A DNA stretch of 64,000 nucleotides from Streptomyces sp. P9-A4 (GCF_036634195.1 NZ_JAZIFY010000001.1:5156501-5220500); one strand, 5' to 3'. Positions 17,414 to 26,765 are shown, counted from the stretch's first letter. The notes: generated from the letters alone by a model not told the origin. A program made the numbers and translations.

Positions 17414-19939
17414 TCAGAACCTGCCCCGCTCCATCCGCGCCAGGGCGGCCCGGCACAGGGTCAGCAGCTTCTCGTCGAGGTGGATGTCATGGCTGCCCGA
17501 TGCCCCCTCGCGGGCGTTGTGACGCCGTCGGCGGGTCAGCTCGGTGAGGATCACCAGCTGGGCTTCCGAGGCCGCCGGACCCATCTCCGCCAGACACTCG
17601 GCGACGTCCACGCGCGCGTGCCGGTTCTCCTCCCAGGCCGCGAGCAGCACGGGCAGGGCCGCCGACGCGTCCCCGGAGACCCGCCACAGGGCCGCCGCGC
17701 AGCGGACCCGGACCCACAGGTCCCGCGAGGCCAGACCGGGCCTGAGGGCCTCGGCCGAACCGGCGGCGGCCGGGCCGATCTCGCCGAGGGCCTGGGCGGC
17801 GGCGCACCGGTCCGCGCCGGAGGCGTCGGGGCCGAGCCACCGTTCCAGGGCGGGCAGGACATCGCCCCGGTCGCCCTCGGCCGCCCAGAGGGCGCGCGCC
17901 GCCGTCGTGGCGACGGTGGCGGACTCGGCGTCCAGGAGCCTCCGCATGTCCGGTACGGCCTCCTGCGCGGCCGGCCCGAAGGCGGCCAGCGCCCGCAGGG
18001 CGGCCTCCCGCACCCAGTCGCGCCGGTTCGAGGGCGCACCGCGCAGGACCCGCAGGACCTCGGGGACGGCCTGGGCGCCGCGTACCGCCGCGAGGGCGTA
18101 CAACAGTGGGGCGGCCCGGTCGTAGAGCCGCTCGTCGAGGTCGACCTCCGCGAGGCGGCGCCGTAGCAGCGGGGCGAGCATCGCGGCCGAGGGGCCGAGG
18201 CCGTCCATCGCGTACAGCAGCTCCCGCCGCACCTCGCGCTCCTCAAGCGCGCGGGCGAGCAGCGGGACGGCCCGGGTGTCGCCGGCGCGGGCCAGCGCGA
18301 GGAGCGCCCCGTCCCGCCCGGACCGGCCGGCGAAACCGCTCGAAGTGTCGGCGCCGGTGCTGTCGCTGCCGGCGCCGGTGCTGTCGTCGGTGGTGCCGGT
18401 GCCGGTGCCGGTGCTCGCGCTGTCGCTCAGCCCGGTCCCGGGCTGCTCCGGTCCGGGCTGCTCCGGTCCGAGCTGCCCCGGTCCCGGCTGCCCCGGTCCC
18501 GGCTTTCCCGGGTCGAGCTGTCCGGAGCCGAGCTGTCCGGAGCCGGGCTTCTCCGGTCCGAACCGTCCTGGTCCGAACTGTCCGGAGCCGGGCTGCTGGG
18601 CTCCGAACTGTCCGGAGCCGAGCTGCCCCGGTCCGAACTGCCCGGAGCCGGTCAACCCGGAGCCGGTCCACCCGGTGTCGATCCGCCCAGGGCCGATCTG
18701 CCCGGCGCCGGACCTCCCCGGTCCCAGCTGCCCGAGGTCGGGCTTCCCCGGTCCGGTACGCCCCCGCCGGGTCCGCCCCTGCGCCCCCGATGGGCCCCCG
18801 GACAGGCGGGTCGCCAGGGCGTCGGCGGCGGGCGCCCCCAGCTCGAAGAGCCGCTCCAGGAAGGTGGTGGCCGCCTCCCGGAGCCGTGGCTCCGGATCGT
18901 CGAGCTGCGCGCCGACGAGCCGGACGACCTCCTCGTACCGCCCGCGCCAGATCCGTATCAACCCGCCGCACAGCCAGATCGCGTCCGAGCGCTGCCCCCA
19001 GTCCGGGCTGCGCAGCTGCGCGAGGATCAGCGCGATGCGGTCGTCGACCCGGTCGTCGAGCGCCGCGTGCAGGGTCCGCAGCAACTCCTCCGTCCAGGGC
19101 GCGGGCCGCCCGGCTGCGTGCTCCTCCAGCAGCTCGCGGACCTGCCCGATCAGGGTCGGCGTCGCGGCCCGCTCGGTGCCGGGCGAGGCCGGTCCCCGCG
19201 CGGTCGTCCGGATCTCCTCCAGGAGGCCCGTCACCCACGGGACCACGTCGTCGGGGATGTCGCCGGGCGCGCAGCGCGCCCGCTGGGCGAGGGCCGCGAG
19301 CCGCAGCCCGGGGTCGTGGGCCGCGCGGGCCAGCCAGTCGAGCCAGTCGACGGTCTCGGCGCGCAGCGACGCGTGCCGCAGGGCGATCCGCCCGACGGCG
19401 GCCACCAGGGCGAGCCGTACCTCGTTGTCCCGCTCGACGGTGAGCCGCTCCCGCAGCAGGGTCAGGACCCGGGCGGGCTCGGGGTGCAGCGAGGCGAGGG
19501 CGCAGGGCGCGGCCAGCCGTACCTCGGGGTCCGGGTCCGAGACCAGCCCGAGGAAGACGTCGGCACCGGCGGCGATGGCGGCGGCGGCCATCGCGTAGTT
19601 CGCGGCGGGGATGAACTCCTCGTCGTCGGGGTCCAGTTCGTCCAGCTCCTCCTCGTCGTCGAGCTCGATGCCGCCGATGCTGGTGAGTAGTTCGACGATG
19701 CAGCCGCGGTCCTGGACGCCGGGGTCGGCGACCAGTTCGAGGAGGAAGGGGATGCAGGCGAGCGTGGAGTCGTAGACGTCGCCCTGGTGGTGCACGGCCC
19801 CGTACATGCCGTCGAGGGAGGTCTCGCGCTCCGCGGGATCGGCGGAGGCGAGTCCGCGGAGCAGCTCCGGCACGTCGTCCGCGGGGCCGTAGGCGTGCCC
19901 CAGCGAGGCCCAGTCGACCTCCTCGATCCCCGTCAGCAT
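17414..19939 (-). CDS. HEAT-repeat protein with internal collagen-like linker
   Basis: An 841-residue cytosolic protein built of HEAT-like helical repeats in two blocks, about residues 50-385 and 535-830, each with motifs such as DPDPEVRLAAPCALA and WVREAALRALAAFG. Between them is a roughly 150-residue low-complexity linker of Gly/Pro/Gln units (GPGQLG, GSGQFG, GPEQPG) followed by a Thr/Ser/Gly/Asp-rich part. An acidic run (DDEEELDELDPDDEE) lies near residue 115. No catalytic domain is seen, so it is probably a scaffold or protein-binding protein. ATG 19939 has GGAAGG upstream and starts the conserved MLTGIEEVDW; the upstream in-frame extension is not protein-like. Confidence 0.78.
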   Translation of the reverse strand: MLTGIEEVDWASLGHAYGPADDVPELLRGLASADPAERETSLDGMYGAVHHQGDVYDSTLACIPFLLELVADPGVQDRGCIVELLTSIGGIELDDEEELDELDPDDEEFIPAANYAMAAAAIAAGADVFLGLVSDPDPEVRLAAPCALASLHPEPARVLTLLRERLTVERDNEVRLALVAAVGRIALRHASLRAETVDWLDWLARAAHDPGLRLAALAQRARCAPGDIPDDVVPWVTGLLEEIRTTARGPASPGTERAATPTLIGQVRELLEEHAAGRPAPWTEELLRTLHAALDDRVDDRIALILAQLRSPDWGQRSDAIWLCGGLIRIWRGRYEEVVRLVGAQLDDPEPRLREAATTFLERLFELGAPAADALATRLSGGPSGAQGRTRRGRTGPGKPDLGQLGPGRSGAGQIGPGRIDTGWTGSGLTGSGQFGPGQLGSGQFGAQQPGSGQFGPGRFGPEKPGSGQLGSGQLDPGKPGPGQPGPGQLGPEQPGPEQPGTGLSDSASTGTGTGTTDDSTGAGSDSTGADTSSGFAGRSGRDGALLALARAGDTRAVPLLARALEEREVRRELLYAMDGLGPSAAMLAPLLRRRLAEVDLDERLYDRAAPLLYALAAVRGAQAVPEVLRVLRGAPSNRRDWVREAALRALAAFGPAAQEAVPDMRRLLDAESATVATTAARALWAAEGDRGDVLPALERWLGPDASGADRCAAAQALGEIGPAAAGSAEALRPGLASRDLWVRVRCAAALWRVSGDASAALPVLLAAWEENRHARVDVAECLAEMGPAASEAQLVILTELTRRRRHNAREGASGSHDIHLDEKLLTLCRAALARMERGRF
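18340..18770. repeat. Degenerate tandem repeats inside the HEAT-protein gene
   Basis: About 430 bp of imperfect repeats with a period near 15 bp, based on CGGTCCGAACTG and CGGAGCCGGGCTG variants. They encode the Gly-x-Gly-Gln-x linker. Repeat-unit number is likely to vary between strains. Confidence 0.75.
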
Positions 19940-20178
19940 TGCCAGGCCGCCTTCCCCGTGAGCGCTGTACCAAGGCAGCAAGTGTGCACCACGTGACGGA
20001 CAGCAAGGCCTTACAAGCGACACCCACTGCGCAGGGGGCCCCAGTTGCGACTTCTTTGCGCCATGTACGGTGCGGAGCGCGGCAGTTGCACTGGGTTGCG
20101 GGCGTGGGGGCGGGGACGCCGACGGTACGGAGGCAGGGCCCTGCGGCGGTCGTACGAAGGGGAGGTGCCGTCGGCGCC

Positions 20179-21366
20179 TCAGCCCTCCGACCGGACCCTG
20201 ACGAAGGTCGCGTTCTCCTGCGGCTGCCGGCCCGCGAGCCGGCGCAGCTCCACGGGGACCGGCGGGTCCACCGGGCGCACCGGCCCGTGCTCGGGGTCCT
20301 GGGCGAGCGGGCCCGCGCGGTCGCCGACCAGCGCGCCGACCTCGCGGGACTGGGCCGGGGTGAGCCGGGGCGAGGTGGTCACCGTACGGCCGTCGGCCAG
20401 CCGTACGACCAGGGCCCGGGGCCGCCCAGGCGGGCCGATCAGTCCGAGGAGCACCCCGTCGTCGGTGTCGACGTGCCGGATCTTCCGCCAGGCCCAGGTG
20501 GGCCCGGCCCGGTAGGCCGAGCCCATCCGCTTCGCTACGATCCCCTCCACCCCGGCGGCCCGCAGGTCCCGGAACCAGCCGTGCGCGGTCTCCTCGTCGA
20601 GCGTCGCCAGGACCCGCTGGAGCGGCGGCCCGGCGTCCCGCAGGGCGGTGCCGAGCAGCTCCCACCGGTCGCGGAGCGGCAGGCCGCGCACATCCCGCCC
20701 CGGCACGGCCAGCAGGTCGAAGGCGATGTACGAGACCGGCACCCCCTCCCGGGCCCGGTCGGCGGGCGAACGCAGCAGGTCGGTGAAGCTCAGCCGCCCC
20801 TCCCGGTACGCGCACAGCTCGCCGTCGAGCACGATCCCGGGCGGCAGCCGGTCCCGCAGGTGCGCGGCGATCCCGGGGAACTCGGGGGCGAGGTCCCGGC
20901 GGGAGCGGGACTGGAGGACGACCTTCCCGTCGCCGAGGACGAAGGCGAGCGCGCGGAAGCCGTCCAGCTTGAGGGAGTACTGCAGCTCCCGGGGCGGCTC
21001 GGCCTGTACGGGAATCCCGTCGGCGGCCCGGGGCCGCATGACGTCGACGGGCGGAGGCAGCACGACCGCCTCGCTCCCGTACGCGCCCGCGCCCGCGCCC
21101 GTACCCGCACGTGCTCCCGTCCCCGTACCCGCACGTGCTCCCGTCCCTGCGCCCGCACGCGCTCCCGTCCCCGTACCCGCACGCGCTCCCGTCCCTGCGC
21201 CCGCTCCCGTCCCTGCGCCCGCGCGCGCTCCCGTCCCCGCGCCCTCACCCGTCCCCGCGCCCTCACTCGGACCCGCGCCCGCGCCCGCGCCCGCACCCGC
21301 GCCCGCACCCGCACCCGCGCCCGCGTCCGAACCCCGGCCCGCGCCCCCTCCCACCGCCCCGCTCAC
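20179..21366 (-). CDS. ATP-dependent DNA ligase (LigC/LigD-ligase type)
   Basis: A 395-residue ATP-dependent ligase acting in non-homologous end joining or gap repair. The nucleotidyltransferase motif I is SLKLDGFRA with the adenylated Lys near residue 132. LDGELCAY and GIVAKR match motifs III and V. The end of the adenylation domain and an OB-fold segment (WAWRKIRH) follow. GTG 21366 overlaps the stop of the LigD-polymerase gene (GTGA), so the two are coupled. The first ~95 residues are an extreme Gly/Ala/Thr/Arg repeat (GTGARAG) that normal relatives lack. A shorter start within this stretch cannot be excluded. Confidence 0.87.
   Translation of the reverse strand: MSGAVGGGAGRGSDAGAGAGAGAGAGAGAGAGPSEGAGTGEGAGTGARAGAGTGAGAGTGARAGTGTGARAGAGTGARAGTGTGARAGTGAGAGAYGSEAVVLPPPVDVMRPRAADGIPVQAEPPRELQYSLKLDGFRALAFVLGDGKVVLQSRSRRDLAPEFPGIAAHLRDRLPPGIVLDGELCAYREGRLSFTDLLRSPADRAREGVPVSYIAFDLLAVPGRDVRGLPLRDRWELLGTALRDAGPPLQRVLATLDEETAHGWFRDLRAAGVEGIVAKRMGSAYRAGPTWAWRKIRHVDTDDGVLLGLIGPPGRPRALVVRLADGRTVTTSPRLTPAQSREVGALVGDRAGPLAQDPEHGPVRPVDPPVPVELRRLAGRQPQENATFVRVRSEG
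21076..21350. repeat. Short tandem repeats at the 5' end of the ligase gene
   Basis: About 275 bp of repeats of 6- to 24-bp units (CCCGCACGTGCTCCCGTC type on the plus strand), becoming pure CCCGCG/CCCGCA hexamers near 21270-21330. They encode the (Gly-Ala/Thr-Arg)n leader of the ligase. The length is a multiple of three units and in frame. Confidence 0.8.
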
Positions 21367-22259
21367 GGCACCTCCCCCGCCCGCTCCGGCGCGAAAAGGG
21401 GCGCCAGGAGGTCCCCGTACCGCTCCAGACGTGGCGCGATGTCGTCCATGAGGAAGGCGAGGGCCGCCGGATCCGTGCCGGGGCGGGCGCAGGCCTCCAC
21501 CTCCTCCCAGGTGACCGGGGCCGAGACGGTGGGCAGGGTCCGGGCCCGCAGGGTGTAGGGGGTGGCGGTGGTCTTGGCGGCGGCGTTCTGGCTGTGGTCG
21601 ACGAACACCTTCCCCGGCCGCAGCGCGCGGGCCATCCGGTGCACGACGAGCCCGGGAAGCTCCGCCTCCGTCTCGACGGCGAGCTGTCGCGCGTACGCGG
21701 AGACCCGCGCCGAGGGCGTCGGCACCACCGGTACGAGCAGGTGCAGCCCCTTGGCGCCGGAGGTCTTGGCGTACGCGTCGAGGCCGTCCCGCGCGAGCCG
21801 CTCGCGCAGCCGGACGGCGACCCGGCAGCACTCGACGACCGTCGCGGGCGGCCCGGGGTCCAGATCGAGCACGAGCCGGTCGGCGACGGCGGGGGAGGAG
21901 GCCCGCCACTGGGGGGTGTGGAACTCCACGACCAGGTTCGCCGCCCACATCAGCGAGGCCAGGTCCTCGATCACGACTTGCCGGGCCCGGGGGTCCTCGG
22001 AGCGGGGCACGGGGGTGGTCCTCACCCAGGAGGGTGTGCCGGGCGGCGGATTCTTGGTGAAGAAGAGCTGCCCGTCCGGACCGTCCGGATAGCGCAGGAA
22101 CGACACCGGACGATCGCGCAGATGCGGCAGGATCACGGGCCCCACGGTCGCGTAGTGGTGGAGCAGCTCGCCCTTGGTGGTGCCGGTGACCGGGTGGAGC
22201 ACCTTGTCGAGGTTGCTGAGCGTCAGGCGTCGCCCCTCCACCTCTGTGATCGGCGTCAT
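21363..22259 (-). CDS. ligD: LigD-type primase-polymerase domain protein (non-homologous end joining)
   Basis: A 298-residue archaeo-eukaryotic primase-like polymerase, the free-standing PolDom of bacterial end joining. Motifs: the N-terminal [19 protein letters not shown], the catalytic DLDPGP (metal-binding Asp pair), and [12 protein letters not shown]. It adds ribonucleotides at broken ends and works with Ku and the ligase. Here polymerase and ligase are separate coupled genes, and no phosphoesterase domain is present. ATG 22259 is divergent from the Ku gene with a 59-bp gap, so the three genes share a control region. Confidence 0.92.
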   Translation of the reverse strand: MTPITEVEGRRLTLSNLDKVLHPVTGTTKGELLHHYATVGPVILPHLRDRPVSFLRYPDGPDGQLFFTKNPPPGTPSWVRTTPVPRSEDPRARQVVIEDLASLMWAANLVVEFHTPQWRASSPAVADRLVLDLDPGPPATVVECCRVAVRLRERLARDGLDAYAKTSGAKGLHLLVPVVPTPSARVSAYARQLAVETEAELPGLVVHRMARALRPGKVFVDHSQNAAAKTTATPYTLRARTLPTVSAPVTWEEVEACARPGTDPAALAFLMDDIAPRLERYGDLLAPLFAPERAGEVP

Positions 22260-22318
22260 ACGATGAGAATCCCACGATTCGTCCCGATCAACGATGATTC
22301 GGCCCGAAAGGAAGAACC

Positions 22319-23446
22319 GTGCGATCCATCTGGAACGGCGCCATATCCTTCGGCCTGGTCAGCATCCCGATCAAGCTGGTGAACGCCACCGAGAGCCGCT
22401 CCGTGTCCTTCCGGCAGATCCACACCGAGGACGGCGGACGCATCCGCTACCGCAAGGTGTGCGAGCTCGACGGCGAGGAGGTCGCCCCGGCGGAGATCGG
22501 CAAGGCGTACGAGGAAGCCGACGGGGCCATGATCCCGATCACCGACGAGGACCTGGCCGCGCTGCCGCTCCCCACGGCGCGGACGATCGAGATCGTCGCC
22601 TTCGTGCCGGCCGGCGAGATCGACCCGCTCCAGATGGACGCCGCGTACTACCTCTCGGCGAACGGGGTGCCGGCGGCCAAGCCGTACACCCTGCTGCGCG
22701 AGGCCCTGAAGCGCAGCGACAAGGTGGCCGTGGCCAAGTACGCGCTCCGGGGCCGGGAGCGGCTCGGGATGCTCCGGGTGGTCGACGACGTCATCGCCAT
22801 GCACGGTCTGCTCTGGCCGGACGAGATCCGCGCCCCGGAGGGGGTGGCCCCGGAGACCCCGGTGAGCGTGCGGGAGGCCGAACTCGACCTGGCGGACGCG
22901 CTGATGGCCACGCTGGGGGAGGTCGACATCGGCAGCCTGCACGACGACTACCGGACGGCGGTCGAGGAGATGATCGCGGCCAAGGCGGAGGGCGGCGAGG
23001 GCGTGCCGGCCGCGGAGCCCGGGGAGGAGCCGGGCGGCCAGGTCATCGATCTGATGGCGGCGCTGGAGAGCAGCGTGCGGGCGGCGAGGGAGGCGCGAGG
23101 CGAGGACGCGGTGGTGACGGAGCTCAAGCCGCGCGGGACGCCGAAGGAGACGGGGGGCAAGAAGTCGACGTCGAGGGCGCCGGCGAAGAAGGCGGCGGCG
23201 GCGAGGAAGAGTACGGCGAAGACGACGTCCGAGGCGGCGGGGAAGGCCCGGACCGGGACCCCGGCCAAGACGGCGTCGAAGACGGCGTCGAAGGCGACAC
23301 CGTCCAAGGCCACGTCCAGGACCGCGTCCAAGGCCACCTCCAAGAGCGCGTCCAAGGCCACGCCCCCGGCCGCCTCCAAGACCGCCTCCAAGACCGCCTC
23401 CAAGTCGACGGCGAAGAAGGCGGCCCCGCGCAAGCGAACCGCCTGA
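22319..23446 (+). CDS. ku: Ku DNA-end-binding protein
   Basis: A 375-residue homodimeric Ku with the core barrel in the first ~255 residues (start MRSIWNGAISFGLVSIP; ALRGRERLGMLRV near 140). A Lys/Ala/Ser/Thr-rich tail of about 105 residues follows (KTASKATSKSASKA units), of the kind that binds DNA in Streptomyces Ku. It binds double-strand ends and recruits LigD. The start is GTG 22319 with AAGGAAG upstream. It is divergent from the polymerase-ligase operon. A strong hairpin terminator follows 20 bp after the stop. Confidence 0.96.
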   Translation: MRSIWNGAISFGLVSIPIKLVNATESRSVSFRQIHTEDGGRIRYRKVCELDGEEVAPAEIGKAYEEADGAMIPITDEDLAALPLPTARTIEIVAFVPAGEIDPLQMDAAYYLSANGVPAAKPYTLLREALKRSDKVAVAKYALRGRERLGMLRVVDDVIAMHGLLWPDEIRAPEGVAPETPVSVREAELDLADALMATLGEVDIGSLHDDYRTAVEEMIAAKAEGGEGVPAAEPGEEPGGQVIDLMAALESSVRAAREARGEDAVVTELKPRGTPKETGGKKSTSRAPAKKAAAARKSTAKTTSEAAGKARTGTPAKTASKTASKATPSKATSRTASKATSKSASKATPPAASKTASKTASKSTAKKAAPRKRTA

Positions 23447-23464
23447 CACGGCCCCGCGCACCCA

Positions 23465-23490
23465 AGCCCCCGGAGATCACTCCGGGGGCT
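23465..23490 (+). terminator. Intrinsic terminator after ku
   Basis: A perfect 11-bp stem, AGCCCCCGGAG/CTCCGGGGGCT, with loop ATCA is followed by TCTC. It is placed 19 bp after the ku stop. Confidence 0.85.
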
Positions 23491-23686
23491 TCTCGCTGCC
23501 CGTTTGCGGGCAGCGGAACGCTCGTTAACCGCCAACACCCCGAATAGCGAACACAGTTCACTTTCCTTCGGACAACAGCTGGTCAAATTCTTGTTGCAGA
23601 CCTGTCAAACGGGATCCTTCGCTGGCACGCTCTCAGCCGCACCACCCCCCACAACCCCCCCCACGCTTCGCAGCGAAGGAGCCCGC

Positions 23687-25303
23687 GTGACCCGCCAGCA
23701 GTCCTCGCACCGCCGTATCACCCCCGCCCGCACCGCCGCCCTGATCGCATCGGCCGCCATGGTCGTCGTCGGAGTCCAGACCGGATCCGCCAGCGCCGAT
23801 GTCCAGCGCGAAGCCGGCGCCACCGCGCTGGTCCTCACCGGCTCCCAGCGTGCCGCCGCCGTCCACGAGGCCCAGGCCGGTGCCGCCGCCACCGCCCAGG
23901 CCATCGGCCTCTCCGGCAAGGAGAAGCTGGTCGTCCGGGACGTCGTCAAGGACGCCGACGGCACCGTCCACACCCGCTACGAGCGCACCTACGAGGGCCT
24001 CCCCGTCCTCGGCGGCGACCTCGTCGTGCACGAGAAGAAGAACGGCGCCCGCGCCACCACCAAGGCGACCGAGGCCCGGATATCCGTGGCGAGCACGGCC
24101 CCCGCCGTCGCCGCGACGACCGCCGGGAAGGCCGCCGCCGCCTCCTCCGACGCGCGCTCCGCCGCCCCCGCCTCCTCCCGCAAGGTCATCTGGGCCGCCA
24201 CGGGCAAGCCGGCCCTCGCCTGGGAGACGACCGTCACGGGCGTCCAGACCGACGGCACCCCGAGCGAGCGCCACGTCATCACCGACGCCACCACCGGCAA
24301 GGAGCTCTACTCCTACGAGGCGATCGAGACGGGCACCGGCAACACCCAGTACAGCGGCAGCGTCACGCTCGGCACCTCGCCCTCGTTCACCCTGAACGAC
24401 ACCGCGCGCGGCGGCCACAAGACGTACGACCTGGCCGGCGGCACGGGCAACGGCACCGGCACCCTCTTCACCAACAGCACCGACACCTGGGGCAACGGTC
24501 TCGCCACCAACCGCGAGACCGCCGCCGCCGACGCCCACTACGGCGCGGCCGTCACCTGGGACTTCTACAAGAACGAGCTCGGCCGCAACGGCATCCGGGG
24601 CGACGGCGCCGCCGCGTACTCGCGCGTCCACTACGGCAACGCGTACGTCAACGCCTTCTGGTCCGACTCCTGCTTCTGCATGACGTACGGCGACGGCACG
24701 GGCAACCTCAAGCCGCTCACCTCGCTCGACGTGGCCGGCCACGAGATGTCCCACGGCCTGACCGCCTCCACCGCGGGCCTGCGCTACAGCGGCGAGTCCG
24801 GCGGCCTCAACGAGGCCACCTCCGACATCTTCGGCACCTCGGTCGAGTTCTACGCCGCCAACGCCTCGGACCAGGGCGACTACCTCATCGGCGAGGAGAT
24901 CGACATCCGGGGCAACGGCACCCCGCTCCGCTACATGGACAAGCCCAGCAAGGACGGCAGCTCCGCCGACTACTGGTCGAAGTCCGTCGGCCGCCTGGAC
25001 GTCCACTACTCCTCGGGCCCGGCGAACCACTTCTTCTACCTGCTCTCCGAGGGCAGCGGCGCCAAGACCGTCAACGGCGTCGCCTACGACTCCCCGACGT
25101 CCGACGGCTCCACCGTCACGGGCATCGGCCGCACCAAGGCCTACAAGATCTGGTACAAGGCCCTGTCCACCTACATGACCTCGTCCACCAGCTACGCCGG
25201 CGCGCGTACGGCTACGCTGAGCGCGGCCACCGACCTGTACGGCGCCGGCAGTGCCGAGTACAACGCGGTCGCGAAGGCCTGGACGGCGATCAACGTCAAG
25301 TAA
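23687..25303 (+). CDS. Secreted M4 (thermolysin-family) metalloprotease
   Basis: A 538-residue preproprotease. It has a signal peptide (about residues 1-38, ending GSASA), an FTP/PepSY propeptide to about residue 215, and a thermolysin fold. The zinc site is complete: HEMSH at 351-355 and Glu near 375 in LNEATSD. The proton-donor His is near 447 (GPANHFFYL). No C-terminal binding domain. GTG 23687 is fixed by GAAGGAG upstream; the in-frame start at 23504 would lie in the promoter region. The 200-bp upstream gap is comparatively A/T-rich. Extracellular protein degradation for nutrition is the likely role. Confidence 0.94.
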   Translation: MTRQQSSHRRITPARTAALIASAAMVVVGVQTGSASADVQREAGATALVLTGSQRAAAVHEAQAGAAATAQAIGLSGKEKLVVRDVVKDADGTVHTRYERTYEGLPVLGGDLVVHEKKNGARATTKATEARISVASTAPAVAATTAGKAAAASSDARSAAPASSRKVIWAATGKPALAWETTVTGVQTDGTPSERHVITDATTGKELYSYEAIETGTGNTQYSGSVTLGTSPSFTLNDTARGGHKTYDLAGGTGNGTGTLFTNSTDTWGNGLATNRETAAADAHYGAAVTWDFYKNELGRNGIRGDGAAAYSRVHYGNAYVNAFWSDSCFCMTYGDGTGNLKPLTSLDVAGHEMSHGLTASTAGLRYSGESGGLNEATSDIFGTSVEFYAANASDQGDYLIGEEIDIRGNGTPLRYMDKPSKDGSSADYWSKSVGRLDVHYSSGPANHFFYLLSEGSGAKTVNGVAYDSPTSDGSTVTGIGRTKAYKIWYKALSTYMTSSTSYAGARTATLSAATDLYGAGSAEYNAVAKAWTAINVK

Positions 25304-25376
25304 CAGCACAGCGGTCAGCACCGCGTAGCCGCACGACACCCGCACCACGTCGTCGGCACGCGACCGCACCACACCC

Positions 25377-25417
25377 GTGGGGCCGTCCGGCGAGCACATC
25401 GCGCCGGGCGGCCCCAC
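25377..25417. terminator. Long hairpin between protease and aminotransferase
   Basis: GTGGGGCCGTCCGGCG (25377-25392) pairs with CGCCGGGCGGCCCCAC (25402-25417) over 16 bp with one G-U pair and a 9-nt loop. It lies 74 bp after the protease stop and 20 bp before the next start. It could end the protease transcript or structure the leader of the aminotransferase mRNA. Confidence 0.6.
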
Positions 25418-25437
25418 CGGCAGTCCCCGGGAGAATC

Positions 25438-26661
25438 GTGAGCACGGTCGACACCACCACCACCGCACCGACTCCGCCGGCGCTCCCGGACGGTCGTCCG
25501 GCCGCCGCCGCGTGGTCGCTCGATCCGGCGGTCAGGCACCTCAACCACGGGTCGTTCGGCGCGGTTCCCCTCCTCGCCCAGGAGGAGCAGAACCGGCTGC
25601 GCCGGCGGATGGACGCCTCACCCGTCGAGTGGTTCCCCGAGTTGCCCGGGCGGGTGGCGGCGGCGCGCACCGAGATCGCCCGCTTCCTCCGGGTGGCCCC
25701 CGGCGACCTGGCCCTCGTGCCCAACGCCAGCGCCGGCGCGAGCGTCGTCTACGCCGGAGCCGCCGCGCGTCCCGGTGGCGAGATCGTGGTCACCGACCAC
25801 GGCTACGGCGCCGTGACCATGGGGGCCGAGCGGCTGGCCAGGCGCTGGGGCGGCCGGGTGCGCACGGCGCGCGTCCCGCTCGACGCCGACGCGGACACCG
25901 CGTACGAGCACGTCGTCGGGGAGCTGGGCGAGGCCACCGGTCTCCTCGTCATCGACCACATCACCTCCCCCACGGCACGCTGGATGCCGGTGGAGCGGAT
26001 CGCCGCCGAGGCCGCCCGGCGCGGCATCCCGGTCCTCGTCGACGGGGCGCACGTGCCCGGCCTCGCCGAGAGCCCCCTCGACGGCCTCTCCTGCGACTTC
26101 TGGGTCGGCAACCTCCACAAGTTCGGCTGCGCCCCACGGGGCACCGCCGCGCTCGTGGCGCGCACCGGGCTGCGCGACGACCTCCACCCGCTGATCGACT
26201 CCTGGGGCGCTCCCGAACCGTTCCCCGCCCGCTTCGACACCCAGGGGACCGTCGACGCCACGAGCTACCTCGCCGCGCCCACCGCCCTCGGCTTCATCGA
26301 GGACACCTGGGGATGGGACACGGCCCGCACCTATCTGCGCGAACTGGCCGACTACGCCGAGCGGATCGTCGCCGAGGCGTTCTCGGAGCTCACGGGCCGG
26401 GACTGCCGGGTGGACGTCGGCATGCCGGTCGCCGCCCTGCGGCTGGTACGGCTGCCGGAACCGCTGGCCACCACGCACGCCGAGGCCGACGCGCTGCGCG
26501 ACCGGGTGCTGCGGGAGCTGGGGGTCGCCACGGCCGTCACCAGCTTCGGCGGCGTCGGCTATCTGCGCCTCTCGACGCACCTGTACAACACCCCGGCCGA
26601 CTTCGAGGACTTCGCCGAGCGCTGCGTCCCGGCGCTCGGCGCGTGGAGCCGGGACCGATGA
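25438..26661 (+). CDS. Class V aminotransferase (isopenicillin-N-epimerase-like)
   Basis: A 407-residue fold-type I PLP enzyme. Motifs: RHLNHGSFGAVP near residue 35, the PLP-phosphate region PNASAGAS, the cofactor Asp in LVDGAHVPG and the Schiff-base Lys in WVGNLHKFGCAPRGT near residue 230. The family includes isopenicillin N epimerases (CefD) and cysteine desulphurase relatives. No beta-lactam genes are nearby, so a role in beta-lactam synthesis is not supported; an unassigned amino-acid racemase, lyase or desulphurase activity is more likely. The GTG 25438 start has GGGAGA upstream. Its 3' end runs into a short tandem repeat. Confidence 0.85.
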   Translation: MSTVDTTTTAPTPPALPDGRPAAAAWSLDPAVRHLNHGSFGAVPLLAQEEQNRLRRRMDASPVEWFPELPGRVAAARTEIARFLRVAPGDLALVPNASAGASVVYAGAAARPGGEIVVTDHGYGAVTMGAERLARRWGGRVRTARVPLDADADTAYEHVVGELGEATGLLVIDHITSPTARWMPVERIAAEAARRGIPVLVDGAHVPGLAESPLDGLSCDFWVGNLHKFGCAPRGTAALVARTGLRDDLHPLIDSWGAPEPFPARFDTQGTVDATSYLAAPTALGFIEDTWGWDTARTYLRELADYAERIVAEAFSELTGRDCRVDVGMPVAALRLVRLPEPLATTHAEADALRDRVLRELGVATAVTSFGGVGYLRLSTHLYNTPADFEDFAERCVPALGAWSRDR

Positions 26662-26720
26662 GGCCCTGAGGGGGACCGGGACCGATGAGGCGCCCTGAGG
26701 GGGACCGGGACCGGTGAGGC
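26651..26720. repeat. Short tandem repeat at the aminotransferase stop codon
   Basis: GGGACCGATGAGG plus CCCTGAGGGGGACC is repeated at 26651, 26678 and, partly, at 26707, with a period of 27-29 bp. The aminotransferase TGA lies in the first copy, so later copies carry spare out-of-use stop codons. This suggests local duplication of the gene end. Confidence 0.7.
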
Positions 26721-26739
26721 CGTGAGGCGTCCCGGTCCC
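26701..26739. terminator. Bidirectional hairpin between convergent genes
   Basis: GGGACCGGGAC (26701-26711) and GTCCCGGTCCC (26729-26739) form a perfect 11-bp stem with a 17-nt loop. It lies between the convergent aminotransferase and secreted glycosidase genes, so it could stop transcription from both sides. Confidence 0.6.
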
Positions 26740-26765
26740 GGCGTACCCCGGCCGGCGGATGTCTC

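Noticed and set aside
18340..18770. CRISPR-like or origin-like repeats
   Set aside because: The repeats are degenerate, in frame and encode the Gly-rich linker of the HEAT protein.
21076..21350. CRISPR array
   Set aside because: The repeats are contiguous, of 6-24 bp and coding; there are no unique spacers and no cas genes.
23504..23686. Longer N-terminus for the M4 protease
   Set aside because: The extension would precede the signal peptide and lacks a ribosome site; GTG 23687 has GAAGGAG and begins the signal peptide properly.
25438..26661. Beta-lactam biosynthesis gene (isopenicillin N epimerase)
   Set aside because: Only general family similarity; no other beta-lactam genes are nearby.
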